Below, piece by piece: positions 23,093 to 31,273 of a DNA stretch of 64,000 nt. Location: assembly GCA_965217605.1 (NCBI GenBank), contig CBDCJB010000007.1, forward strand, positions 186,001-250,000, in the 5' to 3' direction. The notes beneath the pieces were generated by a model. That model saw only the letters and a program-made list of their open reading frames with translations, had not been told where the DNA came from and ran no database searches. The translations under genes were made by a program, and so were the position numbers. The DNA comes from JAYYZW01 sp965217605 (lineage in GTDB: Bacteria; Pseudomonadota; Gammaproteobacteria; Ga0077536). Position 1 is the stretch's first letter; the number at the start of each line of letters is the position of its first letter.

Positions 23093-24734
23093 CGCTGACC
23101 TCGGGCGATGCCTGCGATTGATGTTCGAGCGCTGCATTCAGAAACGCCGTGAATAACGGGTGGCCGTCACGTGGTGTCGAGGTGAATTCCGGGTGGAACT
23201 GGCAGCCGACGAACCATGGATGCTCTGGTATTTCGATGATCTCGACCAGATTGCCATCCATCGAACGGCCCGCAATGCGCAGGCCCGCCGCCTCGAGTTC
23301 CATCATATAGGTGTTGTTGAACTCGTAGCGGTGTCGATGGCGCTCGGTGATGAGATCCTTGTCGTATGCTCGCGCCACGAAACTGCCGCGGGCAAGTTTG
23401 CACTTCTGACCGCCGAGACGCATGGTGCCGCCGATATCGCTTTCGGCGTTTCGCACTTCAACCCCACCGTCGGCGGTTTTCCATTCGGTGATCAAGGCGA
23501 TCACCGGGTGCGGTGTACTCGGATCGAATTCGGTGCTGTGCGCGTTCTCGAGCCGGGCGCAGTGGCGTGCAAACTCGATGACCGCGGCTTGCATGCCGAG
23601 ACAGATGCCGAGGTAAGGGACGCCTTTCTCGCGTGCATAGCGCACGGCCAGCACTTTGCCTTCGATGCCCCTTTCACCGAAACCACCGGGCACGAGGATC
23701 GCATGCATGTCGCCGAGCGCGCCGACGCCATCGGTCTCCAGGCGTTCGGAATCGACATAGTGAACGTTGACACGATGACCCGCGCGCATCCCCGCATGGG
23801 TCAAGGCTTCGGACAGCGATTTATACGATTCGGTGAGATCGACGTATTTGCCGACCATGGCGATATCGATTTCACCGGCCGGATGTTCCAGTGAGTCGAC
23901 AACGGTATACCATTGGGAGAGATCGGCCGACGGCACATCCAATCCGAATTTTTCGACGACGATGTCGTCGAGTCCCTCTTCGTGCAAGAGGATCGGGATC
24001 TTGTAAATCGTATCCGCATCGCGGGCGGTGATGACCGCACGTTCTTCAACGTTCGTAAACAGTGCGATCTTGCGGCGCTCCGACGGCGGCACGATGCGGT
24101 CCGCGCGGCACAGAAGAATGTCCGGCTGAATACCGATCGACCGTAGCTCTTTGACTGAATGCTGGGTCGGCTTGGTTTTCATCTCTCCCGCGGAATGGAT
24201 GAACGGCACGAGCGTCAAGTGGATGAACAGGCAATTCGACGCGCCGAGTTCGACGCGGATCTGCCGGATCGCTTCGAGAAACGGCAATGACTCGATATCG
24301 CCGACCGTACCGCCGATTTCCACCATCGCGACTTCGGCGCCCGCTGCGCCCTGTTTGATGCAACGAATGATTTCATCGGTGATATGCGGGATCACCTGCA
24401 CAGTCGCGCCGAGGTAATCGCCCTGGCGTTCCTTGCGGATTACGTTGGCGTAAATCCGGCCGGTGGTGTAATTGCTGCTGGCCGAGGTCCGCCAGTTTAC
24501 GAAGCGCTCGTAATGGCCTAGATCGAGATCGGTTTCTGCGCCGTCGTCAGTAACGAACACTTCGCCGTGCTGAAAGGGGCTCATCGTGCCCGGATCGACG
24601 TTGATGTACGGATCCAGTTTCACCATGGAAATCTGGAGTCCGCGTGCTTCTAAAATTGCTCCGAGAGACGCGGACGCGATACCTTTGCCCAGCGAGGACA
24701 CGACGCCGCCTGTAACAAAGATATAACGCGTCAT
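23079..24734 (-). CDS. pyrG: CTP synthase
   Basis: CTP synthase aminates UTP with glutamine. The product is 551 residues with the N-terminal synthetase (FVTGGVVSSLGKGI at residues 5-18, then VKLDPYINVDPGTMSP) and a C-terminal glutamine amidotransferase with nucleophile Cys378 in LGICLGMQ. The family length is about 545. It is the first gene of the pyrG-kdsA-eno-ftsB-ispDF run and is preceded by a chloride-channel pseudogene. Confidence 0.98.
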   Translation of the reverse strand: MTRYIFVTGGVVSSLGKGIASASLGAILEARGLQISMVKLDPYINVDPGTMSPFQHGEVFVTDDGAETDLDLGHYERFVNWRTSASSNYTTGRIYANVIRKERQGDYLGATVQVIPHITDEIIRCIKQGAAGAEVAMVEIGGTVGDIESLPFLEAIRQIRVELGASNCLFIHLTLVPFIHSAGEMKTKPTQHSVKELRSIGIQPDILLCRADRIVPPSERRKIALFTNVEERAVITARDADTIYKIPILLHEEGLDDIVVEKFGLDVPSADLSQWYTVVDSLEHPAGEIDIAMVGKYVDLTESYKSLSEALTHAGMRAGHRVNVHYVDSERLETDGVGALGDMHAILVPGGFGERGIEGKVLAVRYAREKGVPYLGICLGMQAAVIEFARHCARLENAHSTEFDPSTPHPVIALITEWKTADGGVEVRNAESDIGGTMRLGGQKCKLARGSFVARAYDKDLITERHRHRYEFNNTYMMELEAAGLRIAGRSMDGNLVEIIEIPEHPWFVGCQFHPEFTSTPRDGHPLFTAFLNAALEHQSQASPEVSDALV

Positions 24735-24800
24735 GCAGTGTTTGGTCTGGTTCCAGGTGCCGGGTTCAGGGCGGGCGGTTCTCTCTCGCGCCGCTGTCGA

Positions 24801-25831
24801 TCACCTGCCGTTGAAGCTACCAGAAGACCCGCCGAACCTCAATGGCGATGGTCCGATAATCAACACCTTACGCACGAAACTCGCAAGCCGCCTCGACGTC
24901 CTCGCGCCGTAGTACACCGAAGGTTCGAAGCTGCGGTTCATGATCGCGGCGACACCAACGCGCTGCAGACTTTGTGAAACCGGGTCGTGGCGGTAATCCA
25001 GACCGGCATCGCGCATCATGAGCGTAAAAATGGAATCCTGCTCGAACACGATCTTGGCCGGAAGTCTGCGCTGACGACGGCCAGCATGATGACGTAGGGA
25101 TTGTCGGTCATCTCGAGCTGCGCGATGCGCCCGAGCATGCGAATGACGGCGACGAACGCGGCAGAAATGAGGCCGATCAACGCGCCCATCAAGGTAATAT
25201 AAGCAAGCTCCCACAACGACGCGAGCCCGAGCAAGGGTACGAGAAACGCGGTTTGTTCACCGAACACGGCGCGCGTGATCGCCGTCGCCGCAACGGCCGA
25301 CAGGATGACGGGCACGAATTCGGCGATCGTGTATTCGACCATGATGACTTCCATGGCGAAGATCACACCTGCGAGTGGCGTATTGAACGAGGCCGCGATG
25401 GCCGCGGCGGCGCCGCAGGCAACCAGGGTGCGAATGCTGTTGTTCGGTAAGCGCAAACGCCGTCCGAGCAGGCTCGCGACGCCGGCGCCCAGATGGACAT
25501 TCGGCGCCTCGCGGCCGACGGTGCGCGCCGGTGCCGGTAATAGCCAGTATGCGAGGCCCAAAAGGAGGCCGCCGCCGGCGGGCAGGGCAAAGCGTTGGAT
25601 CGGCTCGAGCGCTTCGAAGGCCTCGCTCGGCAAATCGGGCATGAAACCGTGCTGCAGGAATTCAATGGCGTAACGAAATCCGACGATGATCGTACCCGCC
25701 GCCACGCCGCTCACGAGTCCCATCACGGCTAGGAAGCCTTCGGCTTAAAGCGACGCCAGTCGGAGGCGGTAACGCTCGAGGATCTCGGTCGCTCGATTGC
25801 GAAGTTGATTCAAGCCCAAGCGATCTCCCAC
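24801..25831 (-). pseudogene. ClC-family chloride channel/transporter, multiply disrupted
   Basis: A probable GTG start at 25831 with GGGGA upstream gives 28 codons (MGDRLGLNQLRNRATEILER) and then TAA (25747-25745). The same frame resumes as FLAVMGLVSGVAAG and reads through ClC helices with GREAPNVHLGAGVAS and ASFNTPLAGVIFAMEV. At about 25135 the text jumps from the middle of the fold (AAFVAVIRMLGRI) to the C-terminal segment LEMTDNPYVIMLAVVSA, leaving out roughly 150-170 residues. A one-base frameshift follows near 25075, after which another frame gives KIVFEQDSIFTL and VSQSLQRVGVAAIMNRSF. The CBS domains expected next are absent. Confidence 0.82.
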
Positions 25832-26047
25832 GCGTTCCCCAGCTTTTCGATTATTGATGTTAAACTCGCTCGCGTCATCGATGCAGGTGACGCGAACGCA
25901 AGGTCGGATGGCAGGCTAAGTGCCCCCGACGAACCCGCTAAAGCCCCCTTTGGACGACGAGCGCAACGGGGGAGTCCCATTCACTGGACGATTCAACTTC
26001 CGTGTGGAAGCGACCGAGTGCGGGCGATAACAAGGCGAGGATAACCC
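25832..26047 (+). promoter_or_regulatory. leader region of fhs with two hairpins, unidentified
   Basis: The 216-bp stretch holds no gene. A hairpin at 25903-25930 pairs GTCGG-at-GGCA with TGCC-cc-CGAC around loop GGCTAAG. A second pairs CCCCC (25944-25948) with GGGGG (25968-25972). A ribosome-binding site CGAGGA precedes the fhs ATG. I tested it mentally against the ZTP, glycine and folate riboswitch signatures and found no match. Confidence 0.4.
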
Positions 26048-27721
26048 ATGTCTGACATCGAAATTGCGCAGCGGGCTGACAAAAAACCGATCGTGGATCT
26101 GATCGGTGAGCGCTTTGGCATCGACCGCGCGCACCTCGTTCCGTACGGGCATTACAAGGCCAAGCTCGCGCTCGACTATGTCCGCAGCCTCGAATCCAAG
26201 CAGGACGGTAAGCTCATTTTAGTCACCGCGATCAGCCCGACCCCAGCGGGCGAAGGCAAAACCACGACCACGGTAGGCCTTGGCGACGCGATGAACCGGC
26301 TTGGGCAAAACACCATCATGTGCCTGCGCGAGCCATCGCTCGGCCCGTGTTTCGGTATCAAGGGCGGCGCGGCAGGCGGTGGATACGCACAGGTTGTACC
26401 GATGGAGGACATCAACCTGCACTTCACCGGCGATTTTCACGCCATCGGCGCCGCGCATAACTTACTCGCGGCCATGCTCGACAATCACATCAACCATGGT
26501 GACGCGCTCGACATCGATCCCCGTCTCATCCAATACAAGCGCGTCGTCGATATGAACGACCGTGCGCTGCGCAACACCGTCGTCGCACTGGGCGGTCCGA
26601 CGAACGGCGTCCCGCGTGAAGACGGCTTTGATATTACGGTTGCCTCCGAAGTCATGGCCATCTTCTGTCTGGCGACGTCACTCGAGGATCTCAAAGAACG
26701 ACTCGGACGTATCGTCGTCGCCTACACTCGGCGGAGCCGCCAGCCGGTGACGGCCGCCGATCTCAAAGCGCACGGTGCGATGGCCGCGCTGCTCAAAGAC
26801 GCGATCAGCCCAAACGTCGTGCAAACCCTGGAGAATAATCTCGCCTTCGTGCACGGCGGCCCGTTTGCGAATATCGCCCACGGATGCAACTCCGTAATCG
26901 CTACGCGCGCGGCGCTCAAGCTCGCCGATTACGTCGTGACCGAGGCGGGCTTCGGCGCCGATCTCGGCGCCGAGAAGTTTATCGACATCAAATGCCGCAT
27001 GGCGGGTCTCGAGCCTCGCGCGGTCGTGCTGGTCGCGACGGTCCGTGCGCTCAAATACCACGGCGGCGTGGATGTCGGTGACCTGAACCGTGAGAATCTC
27101 AACGCGCTAAAAGCGGGCTGCGTCAACCTCGAACGGCATATGACCAATATCAAGACGCATTACGGTCTGCCGTGCGTCGTCAGTATCAACCACTTTTCCA
27201 ACGATACGGATGCCGAAGTGGCCCTACTCGAGGAAAAAGTGTCCGCGCTGGGCGGTCAACCGATCGTCGCACGCCACTGGGCTGAGGGCGGCGCCGGCGC
27301 CGAAGACCTGTCGCGAGCGGTAACGAAGATCGTCGATGCCAACGGCGAAAAACACCGTTATGTCTATGATGGCGAAGCGACGTTGTGGGACAAGATCTGT
27401 GCGGTGGCGACGAAGATCTATGGCGCCGCGGAAGTCATCGCGCCGCACAAAGTTCGGCAACAGATCGAAGATTGGAACGCGGATTACGGTTCGTTTCCCG
27501 TATGCATCGCGAAAACGCAGATGTCGTTCTCCGAAGATCCGAAAGTGCGCGGCGCACCGATCGATCACTCCGTAGAGATCAGTGCCGTACGCCTCGCCGC
27601 CGGCGCCGGGTTCATCGTCGCGATTGCGGGCAACATGATGACGATGCCCGGGCTACCCAAGACGCCTGCTGCGGAAAACATCGACGTCGATGAAAACGGC
27701 CGCATCGTCGGCCTGTTTTGA
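26048..27721 (+). CDS. fhs: formate--tetrahydrofolate ligase
   Basis: The ligase makes 10-formyltetrahydrofolate from formate, tetrahydrofolate and ATP, feeding purine synthesis. The 557-residue product has the phosphate loop TPAGEGKTTTTVG at residues 65-77, the substrate motifs EPSLGPCFGIKGGAAGGG and FHAIGAAHNLLAAMLDNH, and a normal family length. It stands alone, with a structured leader upstream and a REP-like repeat downstream. Many gammaproteobacteria use FolD alone, so its presence suggests use of formate as a one-carbon source. Confidence 0.97.
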   Translation: MSDIEIAQRADKKPIVDLIGERFGIDRAHLVPYGHYKAKLALDYVRSLESKQDGKLILVTAISPTPAGEGKTTTTVGLGDAMNRLGQNTIMCLREPSLGPCFGIKGGAAGGGYAQVVPMEDINLHFTGDFHAIGAAHNLLAAMLDNHINHGDALDIDPRLIQYKRVVDMNDRALRNTVVALGGPTNGVPREDGFDITVASEVMAIFCLATSLEDLKERLGRIVVAYTRRSRQPVTAADLKAHGAMAALLKDAISPNVVQTLENNLAFVHGGPFANIAHGCNSVIATRAALKLADYVVTEAGFGADLGAEKFIDIKCRMAGLEPRAVVLVATVRALKYHGGVDVGDLNRENLNALKAGCVNLERHMTNIKTHYGLPCVVSINHFSNDTDAEVALLEEKVSALGGQPIVARHWAEGGAGAEDLSRAVTKIVDANGEKHRYVYDGEATLWDKICAVATKIYGAAEVIAPHKVRQQIEDWNADYGSFPVCIAKTQMSFSEDPKVRGAPIDHSVEISAVRLAAGAGFIVAIAGNMMTMPGLPKTPAAENIDVDENGRIVGLF

Positions 27722-27725
27722 GGCT

Positions 27726-27760
27726 GGATCCCGGATTCCACTACGCTACATCCAGGCTAC
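27726..27760. repeat. REP-like repeat, diverged copy
   Basis: GGATCCCGGATTCCACTACG and CTACATCCAGGCTAC correspond to the repeat at 807-879 with a few base changes. It begins 4 bp after the fhs stop codon, between convergent genes. Confidence 0.7.
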
Positions 27761-27790
27761 ATCGTGCATTCGAAAGACCGTAGTCGAGTT

Positions 27791-29212
27791 TCACGTTTCA
27801 CGTATGAGTTGCCAGGCGCGTTCAACGTGCTTGCGCTCGGTATAGGTCTGGCCGATACAGAATCTCAAACAGTAACGGCCATCGATCACCGTGTGAGTGA
27901 GAAAGACCAAGCCGCTTTCGTTCAAACGGCTCAATAATGCGCGATTGTCGTCGTCGCTGCCGCGCTTGCGAAAACACACGAGATTCAGTGAACGCGGCAC
28001 CACCAACTCGTAGTCCGGCTCGGCGCTGATCCAGCTTTCGAACTCTTCGGCTAACGCGACGTGATGGCGGACGAACGCCTGCAGCCCGCGCACGCCATAG
28101 GAACGAATGACGAACCACAGTTTCATCGACCGGAACCGGCGCCCGAGGGGGATCTGCCAATCGCGGTAATCGATGGCGTCACCACGCTCGGTCGCTTCAT
28201 TGCGCAGGTATTCCGGCATGACGGTGAGGGCACGAATCAACGGTTCGCGGTCCGCCACGTAAAAACAGTCGCAATCGAAATTCGTCATCATCCACTTATG
28301 CGGATTGAAGCAATAGCTGTCGGCCCACGCGAGGCCGTCGTGAATATGTCGGAATTCGGGGCATAGCGCCGCGGTCCCCGCCATGGCCGCGTCGACGTGC
28401 AGCCACAGGTCGTGTCTTGCGCAGATTTGACCGATCGCATCGACCGGATCGATCGCAAGCGAGGATGTCGTGCCTACGGTCGCACAAACGAAAAACGGTT
28501 TGAGGCCCTGGGCGCGGTCGTTCACGATAGCCTCGGTGAGTCGTGCGGGATCCATCGCGAGTTGGCCGTCGGTTGCGATTTTCCTGAGTTTTTCGCGCCC
28601 GAAACCCGCGATACTCATCGCTTTTTCCATCGATGAATGCGTTTCTTCCGAGCAATACGCGATTGAATCCGGCTCTAGGCCGCGTTCTCGCGCCGTGAAT
28701 CCGGAAGCGCGCTCACGCGCCGCGAGCAGGGCGCACAAGGTGGCGCTCGACGCGGTATCTTGAATGACGCCGCCGCCGCGCTGCGTCGTGGACTTGAATT
28801 TCCCCGGCAGTGCCAGCATGTCGACGAGCCAGTCCAGCACCAGGGTTTCGATCTCGGTGCACGCGGGACTGGTCTGCCACAGCATGCCCTGTACGCCCAG
28901 ACCGGAACTCGCGAGGTCGCCGAGTATCGAAGGCGGTGAGGTATTTGCGGGGAAATAGCCGAAAAAATTGGGCGACTGCCAATGCATCAATCCCGGCAGC
29001 ACGATGCGGTCCAGGTCGGCGAGGATCGAGCTAAAGGCTTCGCCGTCGGCGGGCGGCGTGTCGGGCAGGCGTTCGCGGACCTCGCCTGGCGAGACCTGCG
29101 GCGAGACCGGCAGGGACTGGATCCGTTCGTAGTAATCCGCGAGCCAGTCGATGACGGCGTAGCCCGCGCTGCGGAATTCTTCCGCCGACATGTGTTCCGG
29201 CGCATCAGCCAT
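27791..29212 (-). CDS. aromatic-L-amino-acid decarboxylase-like PLP enzyme
   Basis: The 473-residue product is a group II PLP-dependent decarboxylase. It has the substrate-site strand HWQSPNFFGYFPANTS, the VDAAMAGTAALCPEFRH segment and the PLP lysine Lys306 in FNPHKWMMTNFDCDCF. The layout (N-terminal dimerisation helices, then the fold type I domain) and length match tryptophan, tyrosine and DOPA decarboxylases rather than glutamate decarboxylase. Products would be tryptamine, tyramine or phenethylamine. The substrate cannot be fixed by eye. It is followed upstream by a peroxiredoxin gene 43 bp away on the same strand. Confidence 0.88.
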   Translation of the reverse strand: MADAPEHMSAEEFRSAGYAVIDWLADYYERIQSLPVSPQVSPGEVRERLPDTPPADGEAFSSILADLDRIVLPGLMHWQSPNFFGYFPANTSPPSILGDLASSGLGVQGMLWQTSPACTEIETLVLDWLVDMLALPGKFKSTTQRGGGVIQDTASSATLCALLAARERASGFTARERGLEPDSIAYCSEETHSSMEKAMSIAGFGREKLRKIATDGQLAMDPARLTEAIVNDRAQGLKPFFVCATVGTTSSLAIDPVDAIGQICARHDLWLHVDAAMAGTAALCPEFRHIHDGLAWADSYCFNPHKWMMTNFDCDCFYVADREPLIRALTVMPEYLRNEATERGDAIDYRDWQIPLGRRFRSMKLWFVIRSYGVRGLQAFVRHHVALAEEFESWISAEPDYELVVPRSLNLVCFRKRGSDDDNRALLSRLNESGLVFLTHTVIDGRYCLRFCIGQTYTERKHVERAWQLIRET

Positions 29213-29255
29213 TGAGACGGCCGCCCGCGCGGGCTCCGCGCATAGATCTGAAGAC

Positions 29256-29741
29256 TTAGAGTTGGCTCAGAATGTTTTCGGCCGAACTCGCCTTGACATC
29301 CGCGGGCGATTCCTCACATAGCACCTGGCTCGCGACACCGTCGTCGACGACAATGGCAAAGCGCAGACCACGCGTGCCCATGCCGAATCCGGACGCGTCG
29401 AGTTCGAGCCCCAGGGCTTTGGTGTACTCGGCATTGCCATCGGCGAGCATCATGACGTTGTCACCAACACCTTGATCCTTGCCCCATGCATCCATGACGA
29501 ATGCATCGTTCACCGCCATACACGCAATCGTGTCCACACCCTTGCCCTTGAGCGCGCCGGCTTGTTGAACGTAGCCCGGTAAATGGGTCGACGAACACGC
29601 GGGCGTGAACGCACCCGGCACGGAAAACAACACGACTTTCTTACCGCCGAACAACTCGCCTGTCGAGATCGCGCCTGGGCCTTCGGCCGTCATTCTTCCG
29701 AAACCACCTTCCGGCATCTTGTCACCTGCTTGAATTGTCAC
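29256..29741 (-). CDS. peroxiredoxin, Prx5 type
   Basis: This thiol peroxidase reduces hydroperoxides using glutathione or thioredoxin. The peroxidatic cysteine is Cys49 in VPGAFTPACSSTHLPGY. A GTG start at 29741 is preferred because GGAGGT lies just upstream and because it gives 161 residues, the usual bacterial Prx5 length; a longer frame to 29789 has no family match. It lies between metZ and the decarboxylase gene on the same strand. Confidence 0.92.
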   Translation of the reverse strand: MTIQAGDKMPEGGFGRMTAEGPGAISTGELFGGKKVVLFSVPGAFTPACSSTHLPGYVQQAGALKGKGVDTIACMAVNDAFVMDAWGKDQGVGDNVMMLADGNAEYTKALGLELDASGFGMGTRGLRFAIVVDDGVASQVLCEESPADVKASSAENILSQL

Positions 29742-29861
29742 CGTTACCTCCGCATGGATTGATCTTTTTTGGGCCGGCCATTGTGCCATTGGCGGCTGAG
29801 TGATGGTAGCGGCGCCCGTTTACTTCCACCGGACCGCCACGAGAGGCCAGGCATTTTCGTG

Positions 29862-31046
29862 TCAGCGGATGGTGTCGAAAGCCCGATCCAGATCGGCGAT
29901 CAGGTCCGCGTCATCTTCCAACCCAATCGACAGACGGATCAGGCCATCGGTGACACCCATTTCATTACGCTCCGCTTGACTCAAACGACCGTGAGTCGTC
30001 GTCGCCGGGTGCGTAACGATACTTTTCGCATCGCCCAGATTCGCCGTAATGGAAAAACGTTGCACGCTATCGACGATCTGCCACGCTCGTGCGCGATCGG
30101 CCACCTCGAAACTGACGATACCGCTGAAATCGGACTGCTGACGGCGCGCCAGGTCGTGCTGCGGGTGCGATTCGAGTCCCGGGTGAAACACGCGTTTGAC
30201 CACACTCTGCTGTTCCAGCCACCGCGCCACCGCTTGTGCCGTATGACTGTGCCGCTGCATGCGTAAGGTCAGGGTTTCCAATCCTTTGAGAAAAACCCAG
30301 GCGTTGAACGGGCTCATGCTGGGGCCGGCGCTACGCAGGAACGGGAAGAGCTTTTCTTGAATCAGCGCCTCCTCGCCGACCACGGCGCCGCCGAGACAGC
30401 GTCCCTGTCCATCGAGATATTTCGTCGCAGAATGAATCACGATATCCGCGCCCCATTCGAACGGTCGCTGCAACGCGGGGGTGCAGAAACAATTATCGAC
30501 GACGAGCCAAGATCCGCTCGCGTGGGCGAGGTCGGCAAGCAAGGTAATGTCGGCCACCTCGGTTAAAGGGTTGGACGGGGTTTCGAGAAAGAGCATACGA
30601 GTAGCGGGCGTGATCGCGTTTTGCCACGCCACAACGTCAGTCAGATCAACGAAGCTCGTCTTCAGACCAAAGCGACTGAGGACGTTTTTGAACAAGTTGA
30701 CGGTGGTGCCGAACACGCTGCGCGAAGCGACGATTTCGTCACCCGCCGAGAGCAGCGACATACACAGGCTCAGGATCGCGCTCATGCCCGACGACGTCGC
30801 CAGGCAACGCTCGCCGCCCTCGAGCGCGGCGAGACGCTGCTCGAAGGTGCGCACGGTCGGATTAGTGAAGCGGCTGTAAACGTTGCCCTCTTCCTCTCCG
30901 GCGAACCGGGCGGCCGCCTGCGCGGCGGATTCGAAACAGAAACTCGAGGTTAAGAACAGCGCCTCGCTGTTCTCCAGCTCGGCTGTCTGGACCTGGCCGG
31001 CCCTGCAGGCCAGCGTCGCAAGTCCGGGTTCAATATCTGTATCCAT
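29862..31046 (-). CDS. metZ: O-succinylhomoserine sulfhydrylase
   Basis: MetZ makes homocysteine directly from O-succinylhomoserine and sulfide. The 394-residue PLP enzyme has NVYSRFTNPTVRTFEQRLAA, VDNCFCTPALQRP and the PLP lysine Lys209 in HSATKYLDGQGR. Position after purF is as in Pseudomonas. Expression should be controlled by the SAM-II riboswitch and terminator directly upstream: the terminator ends only 15 bases before the ATG at 31046, with ribosome-binding site AGAGG in between. High S-adenosylmethionine should stop metZ transcription. Confidence 0.95.
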   Translation of the reverse strand: MDTDIEPGLATLACRAGQVQTAELENSEALFLTSSFCFESAAQAAARFAGEEEGNVYSRFTNPTVRTFEQRLAALEGGERCLATSSGMSAILSLCMSLLSAGDEIVASRSVFGTTVNLFKNVLSRFGLKTSFVDLTDVVAWQNAITPATRMLFLETPSNPLTEVADITLLADLAHASGSWLVVDNCFCTPALQRPFEWGADIVIHSATKYLDGQGRCLGGAVVGEEALIQEKLFPFLRSAGPSMSPFNAWVFLKGLETLTLRMQRHSHTAQAVARWLEQQSVVKRVFHPGLESHPQHDLARRQQSDFSGIVSFEVADRARAWQIVDSVQRFSITANLGDAKSIVTHPATTTHGRLSQAERNEMGVTDGLIRLSIGLEDDADLIADLDRAFDTIR

Positions 31047-31060
31047 AATGACCTCTGGGC

Positions 31061-31095
31061 AAAAAAAACCTGCTTGGATACAGCCAAAGCAGGTT
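31061..31095 (-). terminator. intrinsic terminator of the metZ leader
   Basis: On the minus strand AACCTGCTT (31095-31087) pairs perfectly with AAGCAGGTT (31075-31067) around an 11-base loop and is followed by a run of Ts ending at 31061. It lies between the SAM-II aptamer and the metZ ribosome-binding site. Its 5' arm and loop (GCTTTGGCTGT, 31090-31080) can instead pair with ACAGCTAAAGC of the aptamer. Confidence 0.93.
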
Positions 31096-31100
31096 GGACT

Positions 31101-31154
31101 CGCTTTAGCTGTTTTTTTTACGCGCCCGCAAGCTGATTTTCAAATCGGCGCGAT
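31101..31154 (-). promoter_or_regulatory. SAM-II riboswitch aptamer upstream of metZ
   Basis: The minus strand reads CGCGC-CGATTTG-aaaatca-GCTTGC-gg-GCGCG-TAAAAAAAACA-GCTAAAGCG. This keeps the SAM-II hallmarks GATTTG, GCTTGC, the A-rich linker and the GCTAAAGC pseudoknot strand, with P1 as CGCGC/GCGCG. It lies upstream of a methionine-synthesis gene, as SAM-II usually does. A candidate -35 box TTGACA (31194-31189) is upstream; its -10 box is unclear. SAM-II is known mainly from alphaproteobacteria and marine metagenomes. Confidence 0.9.
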
Positions 31155-31242
31155 ATACCCGTCAACCGTAATCTATCGAAGAGCGTCCTGTCAATTGGGG
31201 GAAAAAGCCGCCACGGGTGGCAGCGAGAAGATAGGTGATTAT

Positions 31243-31266
31243 TCGCCCGCAAGCGGGCTCCTACGA
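31243..31266. repeat. small palindromic repeat CGCCCGCAAGCGGGC-type
   Basis: CGCCCGCAAGCGGGCTCCTA contains the perfect hairpin GCCCGC-AA-GCGGGC, 8 bp after the purF stop. A related unit is at 48535. This is a widespread gammaproteobacterial extragenic palindrome type. It lacks a T-run, so it is not a clear terminator. Confidence 0.65.
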
Positions 31267-31273
31267 GCGACTC

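Noticed and set aside
25832..26047. ZTP (pfl) riboswitch upstream of fhs
   Set aside because: The conserved GACTGGC and CCRCCGGG-type blocks of that class are not present.
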